Positions 33,154 through 41,972 of a stretch of DNA of 64,000 nt are shown in pieces. Under the pieces are notes generated by a model. It was not told the DNA's origin. It saw only the letters and a program-made list of their open reading frames with translations, and ran no database searches. Position numbers and translations under genes: made by a program. The DNA is from Haloterrigena salifodinae. Lineage in GTDB: Archaea > Halobacteriota > Halobacteria > Halobacteriales > Natrialbaceae. The stretch is from the NCBI RefSeq assembly GCF_003977755.1, contig NZ_RQWN01000003.1, positions 671,058-735,057 on the forward strand, written 5' to 3'. Each line of letters opens with the position of its first letter. Position 1 is the stretch's first letter.

Positions 33154-34584
33154 TCAGTCGTTCGAGAGCCGCGTCGTCTCGAGGCGGCCGCTGTCGACCC
33201 ACTCGAAGCCCGACTGCTCGGCGCTGGCCGTCGCCTCGGGGACCGCCGCGGGATCGAACTTATCGGCGAACTCGATCCGCGTCTCGCTGGGGCCGCTCAC
33301 GGGCAGTTCCGGGAGGAAGTCGTCGTCCTCGAGGAGTCCCTCGACGTCGACGGCACCGCCGGCGCCCAGCGCGACCCCGAGCGCACGGTAGCGGTCGTTC
33401 TCTGTGGCGAACTCCTCGCCCGCGCCGAAGGAGTCGTTGGTCACGCGAGTCGTCGTCGTGGTTCCCGAGAGCGTGCCGAATCCGTCGTCCGCCGACCCGT
33501 CCTCGTCATCGGCGTCGGATTGCTCCTCTCGCTCGCGCTCCGTCTCGAGGATCGAGTTGGCGACGTCCCGCGGCGACGCGCCGGCGCTCGAGTCGGCGTC
33601 GTCGCGAACCCGCGAGACGGTCGGCGACCCGCCCCGGAGTTCGAATCCGCCGGCCTCCGTCGACGGCGCCGACGTGGCTGTCGACGACGACGATTTCTGA
33701 GTCGACTCGGTCGCGTCGGTCGGGACGTCGTCGGTTCGTGCCGTCGAGGTGCGCTCGGGCTCGGCTTCGTCGATGAGCGATGCGACCGAGTCTCGCTCGT
33801 CGCCGGGTGCCGCCGCTTCTGTCTCGACGACGCTTGCGAGTGGATCCGAGCGCCGTTCGGCGCGCTCGAGCGCCCACGCCGGCCACGGATCCGACTCGGT
33901 TGCGTCCGCCGGGTCGAGTTCGTCGTCGGGATCTTCGGGCACGTACGCCGCGAAGTCGTGTTCCGGCAATAGTGGGCGGTCGAACGCCGAAATCCGCTCG
34001 CCGTAGCGATCTCGAAGCGCCTCGAGTTCCTCCTCTTCGACCAGCGCGGCCCGCCAGCGGTCGACGCCTGCCGAGAGGAGAACGAGCGTGGCATCGGTGC
34101 CCGCGAGGAGACGCTCATCGACCACTCGTAGGACGGCGGGGAGGTTGTCGTCGGCGAGCGGCGTTTGCGGGTAGGCGACCGTCGCCGCCCGCTCGCGACT
34201 ATTGGGATCCGTCGCGGCGAGTTCCAGTCGGTCCCGGCCGTTCTCGACCGGCCCCGTCCGCGTCCACTCGAACGACCAGTTGATCGCGTCGAAGACGGCC
34301 TCGAGTTCCCGTCCCAGCGCCCGCTGGGCGTAGCGCGCCGAACAGGTCAGCCCGCGGTCGCTCCGGCAGACGAGCTGGCGAACCGTCGCCGTCCGGTCGC
34401 GCGCGTCCGCGAGGACGTCCGAAAGGATCGACTCGAGGGAGCGCTCCTCCTGACCGGGCGGGACCGCGGCGCGGTACTCCCGACGCTGGGCGCGGACGTC
34501 GTCGGGCGCGACGCCGAAGGAGCCAAGGACGTCGGCGCAGACGACGACGTCCCGGTCCGGATCGTCGGAGCGGCCGGTCCCCAT
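33154..34584 (-). CDS. Large acidic hypothetical protein
   Basis: A 476-residue protein. The first 200 residues look folded: VVVCADVLGSFGVAPDDV, RTATVRQLVCRSDRGLTCSARYAQRALGRELEAVFDAINWSFEW, and a VLRVVDERLLAGTDATLVLLSAGVDRWRAAL segment. The middle (about 210-370) is a long low-complexity Ser/Thr/Asp/Glu region, and the C-terminus ends with a short ordered patch (SGFEWVDSGRLETTRL). The long disordered acidic segment suggests a scaffold or regulator. I do not recognise the family. Confidence 0.75.
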   Translation of the reverse strand: MGTGRSDDPDRDVVVCADVLGSFGVAPDDVRAQRREYRAAVPPGQEERSLESILSDVLADARDRTATVRQLVCRSDRGLTCSARYAQRALGRELEAVFDAINWSFEWTRTGPVENGRDRLELAATDPNSRERAATVAYPQTPLADDNLPAVLRVVDERLLAGTDATLVLLSAGVDRWRAALVEEEELEALRDRYGERISAFDRPLLPEHDFAAYVPEDPDDELDPADATESDPWPAWALERAERRSDPLASVVETEAAAPGDERDSVASLIDEAEPERTSTARTDDVPTDATESTQKSSSSTATSAPSTEAGGFELRGGSPTVSRVRDDADSSAGASPRDVANSILETEREREEQSDADDEDGSADDGFGTLSGTTTTTRVTNDSFGAGEEFATENDRYRALGVALGAGGAVDVEGLLEDDDFLPELPVSGPSETRIEFADKFDPAAVPEATASAEQSGFEWVDSGRLETTRLSND

Positions 34585-34788
34585 CGACGCGGGCTACACC
34601 GCGACCCCGAATATGCTTTCCCCTGACTGAGAGAAAATTGATACGCTCGATCGCGTTCACAACTTCGTCACTACGGCGCTCGATCTAGTTCTACCGCGCC
34701 GTGGGGCACAGGTCGAGGGTGCAGACGATCTCAACTGTGACGTACTCCAGTCTGCGGTGAAGAGACAGAGTGATCTGGAAAGACGGTC

Positions 34789-35874
34789 TCACGATTCCGT
34801 TCCACGAGACGTACTCTCCAGTTCTCGAAGCCGACGAATTCTCGTTTTCGTCTCTGGGTGGGTTCGCGCAGACATCGAGACTACATCACGGACCGGTTCG
34901 GGGAGCCAATCGGACGGAGTCTCCCATCCGACCGTCCAGGCATCGGTATCCGTAATCGGCAGGACTGCTAGTGGTGATACCTCGACCAACCGCATGTCAA
35001 CGGCGGGCGGACTTCGGCCGCTGATGGTCTCTAGTGCTGTCGCGACGGTGTCCGGTTCTCCCGTGATAACGGCGGCGCCCCGATCCGCAGCGAACTCCCG
35101 ATATCGCGCAAACGAAGCGACGGAGAGACACGCCAGCAGCCAGAACACGCCGGTGATAAGCCCGAATACCCCCGAAACGACCCCATCGAATCCGTGCACT
35201 GAACGCTGGGTCTTCTGCCGATATGTTTGTCCAGGCTGATGGCTCGTGTCGGTCGTCATGACAGTCCACAGTCCAGCAGTGACAACGATAGGAGTCATCA
35301 CTACCGTCATGACCGTTATATCTCTGTTCTTAATGTGGCTCAGTTCATGTGCCAAGACCGCGCTGAGTTCGGATTTAGACAACGTCTCGAGGAGTGTAGA
35401 GGTGACGGTGATCTGTGCTGTACTGGGCCGTAAACCGGTAGTAAAGGCAGTCGGGATCTCCGAGTCGACCACTGCGATCGACGGCGGTGGCATGTTCGCA
35501 CTCTTGGAAAGCATCGTGACCTGCCTGCGGACGTCGGCAGGCGGATCACGAGTCCCCGCTTCGAACCGCTGGACGAGTAACCCGCGCTGCCAGCGGTTCA
35601 GTATCATCAATCCGAGAAAGATAGCGAGTGTAACGGAGACTGGAACACCTATTGACAGCCACAGCGGAAGTCCGTCAGGGGTAAGCGAAACAAGACTCCG
35701 CGGTATCCTATTCGAGGGTCTAACGAAAATAAGAACGACGAGGGATCGACACAGGAACACGACGACCGTAGCGAACACGCCCGTAAGGACGGCAATAGCG
35801 GCGAGTGCAAAAATCATATGTCCGATCAATCTACCGTTTCGAGGCCACTCCGAAGCCACTACTGAGTCTTTCAT
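34789..35874 (-). CDS. M48-family (HtpX-like) membrane zinc metalloprotease
   Basis: About 361 residues from the ATG at 35874 (an ATG at 35889 adds five). There are two N-terminal membrane segments, the zinc motif HELSH (around residue 176), two more membrane segments, and the third-ligand region CLSVASFARYREFAADRGAAVI with the zinc-binding Glu. PPPSIAVVDSEIPTAFTTGLRPSTAQITVTSTLLETLSKSEL before the motif is typical of HtpX/Ste24-like proteases. These degrade misfolded membrane proteins. The DNA has many A/T-ending codons compared with neighbours, suggesting recent acquisition. A 50-codon membrane gene lies 37-52 bases upstream. Confidence 0.87.
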   Translation of the reverse strand: MKDSVVASEWPRNGRLIGHMIFALAAIAVLTGVFATVVVFLCRSLVVLIFVRPSNRIPRSLVSLTPDGLPLWLSIGVPVSVTLAIFLGLMILNRWQRGLLVQRFEAGTRDPPADVRRQVTMLSKSANMPPPSIAVVDSEIPTAFTTGLRPSTAQITVTSTLLETLSKSELSAVLAHELSHIKNRDITVMTVVMTPIVVTAGLWTVMTTDTSHQPGQTYRQKTQRSVHGFDGVVSGVFGLITGVFWLLACLSVASFARYREFAADRGAAVITGEPDTVATALETISGRSPPAVDMRLVEVSPLAVLPITDTDAWTVGWETPSDWLPEPVRDVVSMSARTHPETKTRIRRLRELESTSRGTES

Positions 35875-35926
35875 CGAGGAAGCACACATCCGCGAATATC
35901 CATCTGATAAATACCAGTGAGAGCGC

Positions 35927-36079
35927 TTACTTCATTCGGTTGATGATAGCTGGGAGCGCAATCGCGACGAGTCCGACGACAACGAATGCGATCGACTCGA
36001 GAGCCGAACCGACACTCGAAACGGCTAGCCAGCCCCCGAGTCCTCCACTCACGAATCCGAGTGACCGGATGAGTACCAT
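35927..36079 (-). CDS. 50-residue membrane protein upstream of the M48 protease
   Basis: The frame from the ATG at 36077-36079 to TAA at 35927-35929 gives a 50-residue protein: start MVLIRSLGFVSGG, hydrophobic stretches GGLGGWLAVSSVGSAL and SIAFVVVGLVAIALPAII, and a basic end NRMK. It is too short for most gene callers. The frame remains open upstream to a TAA about 90 bases before, so a longer non-ATG start is possible. Gly-rich helices and a positive C-terminus suggest two membrane passes. It probably shares the transcript of the M48 protease 37-52 bases downstream and could be a substrate or partner. Confidence 0.55.
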   Translation of the reverse strand: MVLIRSLGFVSGGLGGWLAVSSVGSALESIAFVVVGLVAIALPAIINRMK

Positions 36080-36200
36080 ATTGACAGCCGCGACGCTCAC
36101 GGTTGGACCGTGCGCATGACCGAGAACGAATGGGATGGGTACGCGTTAATTCACCGACGTCTCTGATGTTGTATCGGCCGGCCTCGCGGCCCTGTGTCTC

Positions 36201-37796
36201 TCAGCGTCGACGCGGCGACTCGAGTTCGATGTCCGTCTCCGCGAGCAGTTCCTCGACCTCCTCGCGTTTCTCCTGGTGTTCCTCGAGGAACTCCCGCATC
36301 AGTTGGGCGGCCTGCTCCTTGCAGTCGCCACAGAGGCGCTCGCCGCTCGTACACTCGTCGTAGACGCGCTTGGCAAACTCGTCGTCGTCGCCGGCCAGCA
36401 GGTAGGCGTAGAGTTCGTAGACGGGACACTCGTCGGCCTTTCCGCCCTTCTCGCGGTGTTCCTCCGCGGTCTCGCGGCCGCCGGTCGAGGCGGCCTTGAC
36501 CTTGTCGTAGCCGTCCTCGGGGTCGTCCAGCAGCGAGATGTGGGAGGCGGGAATCGAGGAGGACATCTTGCCGCCGGTCAGCCCGGTCATGAAGCGATGG
36601 TAGATCGAAGATGGCGGGCGGAAGCCGTAGCCGCCGTTGTCGACCTCGATCTCGCGGGCGAGTTCCTCGGCCTCGGCCCGATCGAGGTCGAAGGCATCGA
36701 CGTGGCTTTCGTAGACCCGTTTCTCGCCGTCGACGGTCTCGACCAGGGCGTCGAAGGCATCCTCGGTCGCCCGCCGGTCGAAGAAGCGCGTGCGGGGTCG
36801 CAGCGGTTCCATGCCGCCCTCCTCGAGTTTGGTCAGCACCGAGTCGAGGACGCTCGCGTCGACGTTGAGTTCCGACAGCGGTGTCTCTTCTAACGCCTCG
36901 GCGACGTGAACACAGCGCAGCGTGTCGTCGTCGAACTCCTCGGGCTCGAGGCGTTCGTAGAACTCCGCGACCAGCGCGCGCTCCTCGTCCTCGAGTTCGA
37001 AGCTGGCGTAGGCCTCGCTGACCTTGAAGAAGCGCATCCGCTCGGCTAAGTCCCGCGCCAGCCGGACGTGGGGGTCCTGGTCGGGCCCGACGGGGATGAC
37101 CGTCGGCTTGGGCTCCTCGAGTTGCGGGTAGAGGATGTCGGCCATCTGGGTGACGACCGACTGCATGTGCGAGACGTCGGTCTCGCCGTCGAAGCCGTAG
37201 ATCGCCTGGAACTCCGAGAAGTTGGCGTCGGCGCCGAGTTCGAATGCGAGATCCTGCAGTTCGCGGTTCTCGGACTGGCGGTAGAGTTCGCCCTCCTCGG
37301 GGTCGAAGCCGAGCGCGAGCAGCGAGAGCAGGTAGTCCCGGGCGTGCTCGTCGATTTCCTCCCAGGACATGCCGCGGGCTGAGTTGGCCTCCAAGTCGGC
37401 GATGAGCCCGTAGGCGTCGGCCCCCTGCTGTTGGTGCCAGATGATCTCGTCGAAGACCAGCTTGTGGCCGATGTGGGGATCGCCGGTCGGCATGAACCCG
37501 GAGAGGACGGCCGCCGGCTCGTCGTTCTGTAAGGCCTCGGCGACCGGCCGGTAGTCGCGGTGGCCGAAGATGACGCCTCGCCGCATCAGGTAGTGCGGGT
37601 TCGGGACCTCCTCTAAGACCTCGTCGAACTCCTCGATACCGAACTCCTCGAACAGCTTGCGGTAGTCGGAGACGCTCGAGGATCCCCAGGGGTCCAGTGC
37701 AACGTCGTCGGCACCAGCTGCTCCCCCGTCGGTACGGGGTTCTGCAGTCGTCGATTCCCCTGACTCGGACTCCTCGAGTGGGTCGTCTCCGGTCAT
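36201..37796 (-). CDS. trpS: Tryptophanyl-tRNA synthetase (archaeal type)
   Basis: A 531-residue class I synthetase. An acidic, probably disordered N-terminus of about 40 residues precedes the archaeal opening FEEFGIEEFDEVLEEVPNPHYLMRRGVIFGHRDY. HIGH appears as GDPHIGHKLVFDE and KMSKS as GGKMSSSIPAS. The C-terminal part contains CTSGERLCGDCKEQAAQLMREFLEEHQEKREEVEEL, a Cys-containing helical end seen in archaeal TrpRS. The protein is longer than bacterial TrpRS by about 180 residues. ATG 37796 was chosen because the sequence becomes acidic from there. Confidence 0.95.
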   Translation of the reverse strand: MTGDDPLEESESGESTTAEPRTDGGAAGADDVALDPWGSSSVSDYRKLFEEFGIEEFDEVLEEVPNPHYLMRRGVIFGHRDYRPVAEALQNDEPAAVLSGFMPTGDPHIGHKLVFDEIIWHQQQGADAYGLIADLEANSARGMSWEEIDEHARDYLLSLLALGFDPEEGELYRQSENRELQDLAFELGADANFSEFQAIYGFDGETDVSHMQSVVTQMADILYPQLEEPKPTVIPVGPDQDPHVRLARDLAERMRFFKVSEAYASFELEDEERALVAEFYERLEPEEFDDDTLRCVHVAEALEETPLSELNVDASVLDSVLTKLEEGGMEPLRPRTRFFDRRATEDAFDALVETVDGEKRVYESHVDAFDLDRAEAEELAREIEVDNGGYGFRPPSSIYHRFMTGLTGGKMSSSIPASHISLLDDPEDGYDKVKAASTGGRETAEEHREKGGKADECPVYELYAYLLAGDDDEFAKRVYDECTSGERLCGDCKEQAAQLMREFLEEHQEKREEVEELLAETDIELESPRRR

Positions 37797-38097
37797 TAGA
37801 TTCGTCTTGGCGCGCCAGTTCGCAAAAGCCTTCGGCTTCGCGGCGGTATCCGCACCGAATCGGGAATCGATCCGCCTCGCACACTCACCGTTTCGCTCGC
37901 TCGAACCGTTTTCGCAGGCGACAGGATACCGCGCGTACAAGAATACCGCGACCCGGCGACGAGTATCGTAGGACCGAACGACCCAGACGGACGATACCGG
38001 CCGCCGGAGCGGCGGCCCTGACCGTCCCGATCGACGCGAGTGATCTCGTCCGACGGGACCTGCTAGAGTAAAGCGACACCCCGACGAACGACGCGAT

Positions 38098-38493
38098 ATG
38101 CAGATCCGAGTGTTCGACCGCGAGTGCGAGATTGACGACTCGAAGATCGACGCGGACGCGGAGACGATCAGCGAGCGGGTCCGCGAGTACGAGGCCGGCG
38201 AGCGAACGACGTTCGCCCTCGAGATCGAGTATCCCGACGGGTTCATGGGCGACGTCATGCGGGCGATGGAACGGATTCCGGCCGGCGAGACACGAACGTA
38301 CGGCGAGGTCGCGGCCGACCTCGAGACGGCGCCGATCGCGGTCGGACAGGCCTGCGGCCGCAATCCGGTCCCCGTCGTCGTCCCTTGTCACCGGATCGTC
38401 GGCGCCGACTCGCTGACCGGCTACGCGGGCGGACTAAAGCTGAAACGACGGTTGCTCGAGCACGAGGGAGCTCCGATTCCGGACGAAGCGTAG
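38098..38493 (+). CDS. ogt: Methylated-DNA-protein cysteine methyltransferase
   Basis: A 131-residue protein that removes alkyl groups from O6-alkylguanine by suicide transfer to its own cysteine. The active site is VPCHRIVGAD with Cys97; the helix-turn-helix arginine finger region (AMERIPAGETRTYGEVAADLE) and the NPVPVVVP strand are present. It is shorter than E. coli Ogt because the N-terminal domain is minimal. It is divergent from trpS. It adds to the local cluster of repair genes. Confidence 0.93.
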   Translation: MQIRVFDRECEIDDSKIDADAETISERVREYEAGERTTFALEIEYPDGFMGDVMRAMERIPAGETRTYGEVAADLETAPIAVGQACGRNPVPVVVPCHRIVGADSLTGYAGGLKLKRRLLEHEGAPIPDEA

Positions 38494-38566
38494 GTCGGCA
38501 TTCGTTCGGTGTGCGATCCGCTCGAGCGGTCGGCGGACCGTACGGTCGGTGTTTCTGGCGCGCCGG

Positions 38567-39706
38567 CTACACTGCCCGATCTGCCGCGCGCAGCTCCTCG
38601 AGTCGCTCTGATTCAACCCCGGCCAGCACGACCGCCGCGAAAACCGTCTCGTCGTCGGGACGCGGCGCGTCGCCGCCCAGCACGCCGTTGCCGCTGACGG
38701 TCGACTGCAGCGCCCGCCGGCCCTCGGCGATCGCCTGCCGGTTGAGCCACGTCGGCGGGCCGCCGACGACCAACAGCCCGCGGGCGGCCGTCTCGGGGTC
38801 GCACTCCAGGGAAAGCTTCCCGTGGGTCCCCTTCCGGACGACCGTCTCGACGGCGCTGACCGCTTCGCTCGTCTCGACGTCCCGGTCGGTCGACAGGAGT
38901 CCGAGCCCGAACCGCGAGCTACTCGTTTCGACGTCCTGATCGCCGTAGCCAAGCGCCACGATCGCCGACTCGTTACCGAGGATCCGCTCGATGTCGCTCG
39001 CGTCGATCACGTTCTGGGCGACGGAGCCGTCCGACCCGCCGCCGGCGAAGACGGCCGCGACGCGACCCGCCAGCTCGCGATTGCATCGATCGCGGGCGTC
39101 CGCGACCGTCTCGCCGGGGCGCAGCCACGCCTCGTTGTCGAAACAAACGACGGCGCTGGCGAGCCCCTCGAGTCGCTCCATCGTGGCGACCGCGTTCGAC
39201 GCTGCGGTCGGCTGCGGCGGCTCGGCGTTCCCGGTGGCCGCGGTCGTTCGCGAGTGCGGTCCGGTATCTCCGGCGTCGGCGTCGGGATCGAACTCCCGGT
39301 CGGCCGGCAGCGTCGCCAGCACGTAGACGGGCGCGTCGTACCGTCGCTGCAGCGCGGCGACGAGTGCGGGCGCCGTTCCGCCGCCGGTCGCGCCGCCCAG
39401 GCCGACGGCGACCAGAAACGCGTCGGCCTCGTGCGGTGCGCCCTGAGCCAGCGCCTCGAGCAGTTCCTCGGCGTGGGTCTCGCCCATCTCGAACCGACGC
39501 TCGAGGTCGTCGTCCGCGTCGATCCCAGTGCCCTGTCCGTACCGGTGGCGGTGCGATTCGGGAACGACGGTTCGCCGGAGCGTCGCCGCGTCGGTGTCGA
39601 AGACGAAGACGTCCGTCAGAAACGAGTGGTCCGCCGGCTCCGCGGCTCGGATCGCGTCGGCGATCCGACAGCCCGCGCCCCCGACGCCGATCACCTCGAG
39701 TTGCAT
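38567..39706 (-). CDS. Non-canonical tubulin/FtsZ-superfamily GTPase
   Basis: A 379-residue protein with the superfamily fold marks: EVIGVGGAGCRIADAI at the start (base/phosphate loop T1) and the tubulin signature-like GGATGGGTAPAL (around residues 104-115), followed by VYVLATLPADREFD and VVCFDNEAWLR. It differs from FtsZ1/FtsZ2 (normally GGGTGTG) and from typical CetZ starts (GFGQAGGK). A polar, low-complexity insert sits around residues 145-175. It may act in cell shape or as a regulator, not as the main division ring; that is inference. Confidence 0.8.
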   Translation of the reverse strand: MQLEVIGVGGAGCRIADAIRAAEPADHSFLTDVFVFDTDAATLRRTVVPESHRHRYGQGTGIDADDDLERRFEMGETHAEELLEALAQGAPHEADAFLVAVGLGGATGGGTAPALVAALQRRYDAPVYVLATLPADREFDPDADAGDTGPHSRTTAATGNAEPPQPTAASNAVATMERLEGLASAVVCFDNEAWLRPGETVADARDRCNRELAGRVAAVFAGGGSDGSVAQNVIDASDIERILGNESAIVALGYGDQDVETSSSRFGLGLLSTDRDVETSEAVSAVETVVRKGTHGKLSLECDPETAARGLLVVGGPPTWLNRQAIAEGRRALQSTVSGNGVLGGDAPRPDDETVFAAVVLAGVESERLEELRAADRAV

Positions 39707-39754
39707 ACCGGGATACTCGGCCGAGGGGTTTTCACGGTTCCGCTCGCTCGAAGC

Positions 39755-40810
39755 TCAGGGCGTCAGTCGCTCGAGGGACCACCAGTCGACGCCGCTGGCC
39801 TCGTCGACCAGCGCGAACGCCATCGTCTTCCGGACGCCGTGGGCCAGCCGAACGTCCAGCGCGAGGTCCCGGGGCTCGAAGACGTAGTCGGCGGGGTGGA
39901 CCCGGACCAGCAGCTCCGAGTGGCCCAGGTTCTCGACGGACTCGACGTCGGCGTAGGTCCGGAAGTCCGCGCCGAACTTGTAGCCCGTTTTCGGGACGAC
40001 GCCGCGTTCGCGCAGGGTGGTGTAGACCGCCAGCCGCCGGTCGAACCGCTCGCCCTCGACCTCGCGGCCCCGTTCGCGGACCGCCGTCGGCTCGAGGGCG
40101 ATCGCGCCGCGTTCGGCGAGGTACGCCGCCTCGAGCAGCGAGCACTGCAGCGTCGGCTTGTCGTACTCTCGTCCTTCGAGGGGCTGGCCGTAGAAGGCCG
40201 ACTCGTAGAGGTCGACCGGCGGCTCCCAGACGACGACGCGGTCGGCCAGCAGGTCGGCCTCGCAGCCGTCGGGAAGGGTGGCGCCGGTCGTCCCAGACGG
40301 ATCCCGCCGGGAGACCTCGAAGTAGGTGATCTCGCTCTCCTCGTCGACCACCGCGAGGACGCCGGCGGTGAGTTCGCCGGCCGGAACGTCGGTTCGCTCG
40401 CCGATCACCCGGAGGGCGTACTCGATCTCGCCGTCGCCGGGGCCTTTCCCGCGCGGGAAGACCGCGAAATCGGCCGGTTCCGCGGGCGGATCGGCGACCC
40501 ACGGCTCCGACGCCGGTGAGAGATAGAACCCCCGCGAGCGCAGATCGGCATAGACGAGAAATCGCACGCCGAACTTCCGGCCGGGTTCGCGGGCCACGAA
40601 CGCTCGGAAATCGAGCCGTTCGCCCGAATCGTCGACGACCGCCTCGAGATCCCCGCGGTAGAGCAGGTGTGCCGCCTCAACCGGTGCGAGTGCGATTTCG
40701 TTGCCCTCGAGCGGATAGCCGTACCCCCGGGAATCGTAATAGCGCTGGCGCGCGTCGTCGCCGACGCGAACGACGCCCGCCGCCTCGTCGAACCGCCCCT
40801 CGAGTGCCAT
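39755..40810 (-). CDS. endA: tRNA-intron endonuclease (EndA), tandem-domain form
   Basis: A 351-residue splicing endonuclease that cuts the bulge-helix-bulge motif in pre-tRNA. It contains two EndA units fused in tandem, the euryarchaeal alpha2 type. The second unit has the catalytic triad: Tyr in YKFGADFRTY, His in LGHSELLVRVHP and Lys in HGVRKTMAFAL. The first unit has RKFGVRFLVYADLRSRGFYL without an obvious full triad, so it is structural. ATG 40810 was chosen (MALEGRFD); a longer frame upstream is not conserved-looking. Confidence 0.95.
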   Translation of the reverse strand: MALEGRFDEAAGVVRVGDDARQRYYDSRGYGYPLEGNEIALAPVEAAHLLYRGDLEAVVDDSGERLDFRAFVAREPGRKFGVRFLVYADLRSRGFYLSPASEPWVADPPAEPADFAVFPRGKGPGDGEIEYALRVIGERTDVPAGELTAGVLAVVDEESEITYFEVSRRDPSGTTGATLPDGCEADLLADRVVVWEPPVDLYESAFYGQPLEGREYDKPTLQCSLLEAAYLAERGAIALEPTAVRERGREVEGERFDRRLAVYTTLRERGVVPKTGYKFGADFRTYADVESVENLGHSELLVRVHPADYVFEPRDLALDVRLAHGVRKTMAFALVDEASGVDWWSLERLTP

Positions 40811-40908
40811 AGCCGAGGTTTGACGGTCGGGGACTAAGGGGCTGCGGATCGATTCCGCTCCGTCATCGTCAGTACTGATCGAGTCGCCGTACTCGACGCG
40901 AACATCCT

Positions 40909-41023
40909 GAAAGCCCCTTCCGGGCTGGACTCCCAAGACTCGTTGCGCGCTTCGGTCGTTCGCTTCGCTCACTCCCTGTAGTGCTTACGTCGTCCGGGTT
41001 CGTCCAGCCCGGAAGCCCCTTTC
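40909..41023. repeat. Imperfect intergenic inverted repeat (about 21 bases per arm)
   Basis: GAAAGCCCCTTCCGGGCTGG at 40909-40928 is mirrored by TCCAGCCCGGAAGCCCCTTT starting at 41003. The reverse complement of the first arm matches the second over its first 13 bases and the last five, with the middle changed. The 73-base interior contains TTCGCTTCGCTCACTCC, a phrase common in haloarchaeal intergenic DNA. No ORF is inside. It may be a small non-autonomous element or a structured spacer. Confidence 0.45.
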
Positions 41024-41089
41024 ATTCCCGCCCGCCGCAGCGGCGGCTGGTCAGACGGCTGTAGCGCGGCGGGAACCGACGTTCGCCGG

Positions 41090-41866
41090 TCAGTCGTCCG
41101 CCGCGGAGTCGACCTCGAGCGGCCGCGCTAACCCCTTTTCGCACGTCGCGTCGAGACAGCGGGTTCCACTGGCGGTCTCGAAGGTGGGAAGGCCACAGCC
41201 ACACTCGCCGTCGACGACGCCGGCGGGGACCGCGAAGCCGGTGTCGCAGTCGGGGTAGTGTTCGCAGCCCGCGATGAGTCCGCCGCGCCGAAGGATTCGG
41301 AGGTCGCCGTCGCAATCGGATTCGGGGCAGTCCCACTCGCGGTCGAAGGCCTCCTGGACCGCCGCGTCGAGGGACTCGCAGCCCCGATCGAGACAGACGT
41401 CGAACGCGAGGCCGCGCTCGACGCGCATTCTGGGGAGGCCGCAGTCGCAGTCACTCTGCTCGTCGCGGATCGTCGCGTCGGCGGGCACGCCGTAGCGGTC
41501 GCCGCAGCCGACACAGTGGACGCCGCTCGAGCGCACGAGGGCGGCGCCGCAGTCGGGACAGTGGCCGACGGGCGTGCCGGCCGCGGAGGCCGGGTAGTTG
41601 GCGAAGCCGTCCTGCTCGTGGGCGGCGATCCGGAGCGTCTGCGTGCCCTTCTTCGCGACGAGCGTGAAATCGCCCGTGTGATCGCTTGAGACGCTGTCGG
41701 CGCGGGTCAACCACGCGACGGGCTGGTAGCCGTCGCTGTCGTGGACCAGGACGGTGTTGTCGGGTTTGACGATGGTCGTCACACGGCCGCGGTACTCCTC
41801 GCGGTCCCCTGTCTCGGCGATAACGGTACAGTCACCCGCGAGCACGCGGATTGAGTCGTCGATCAT
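41090..41866 (-). CDS. NucS-N-like domain plus topoisomerase-type zinc ribbons
   Basis: A 258-residue protein. The first 80 residues (IRVLAGDCTVIAE, then GRVTTIVKPDNTVLVHDSDGYQPVAWLTR) closely resemble the N-terminal DNA-binding domain of NucS/EndoMS, but no C-terminal nuclease motif follows. Instead there are a CPDC/CVGC zinc ribbon and three further Cys4 modules (CDCGLPRM ... CLDRGC, CPESDCDGDLRILRRGGLIAGCEHYPDC, CGCGLPTF ... CLDATC) of the topoisomerase I C-terminal kind. This suggests a DNA-binding accessory protein. ATG 41866 was chosen since it begins the NucS-like strand. Confidence 0.8.
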   Translation of the reverse strand: MIDDSIRVLAGDCTVIAETGDREEYRGRVTTIVKPDNTVLVHDSDGYQPVAWLTRADSVSSDHTGDFTLVAKKGTQTLRIAAHEQDGFANYPASAAGTPVGHCPDCGAALVRSSGVHCVGCGDRYGVPADATIRDEQSDCDCGLPRMRVERGLAFDVCLDRGCESLDAAVQEAFDREWDCPESDCDGDLRILRRGGLIAGCEHYPDCDTGFAVPAGVVDGECGCGLPTFETASGTRCLDATCEKGLARPLEVDSAADD

Positions 41867-41972
41867 GGGCGGTCTGGCCCCGGTTTCGTACTTAAACCCG
41901 CGGCCCGCGGCCGGTCTCGAACGCGAGGAGCGCGAGCAGCTCACGCGCCCTCGATCGAGGTCGCGGTCGCGA

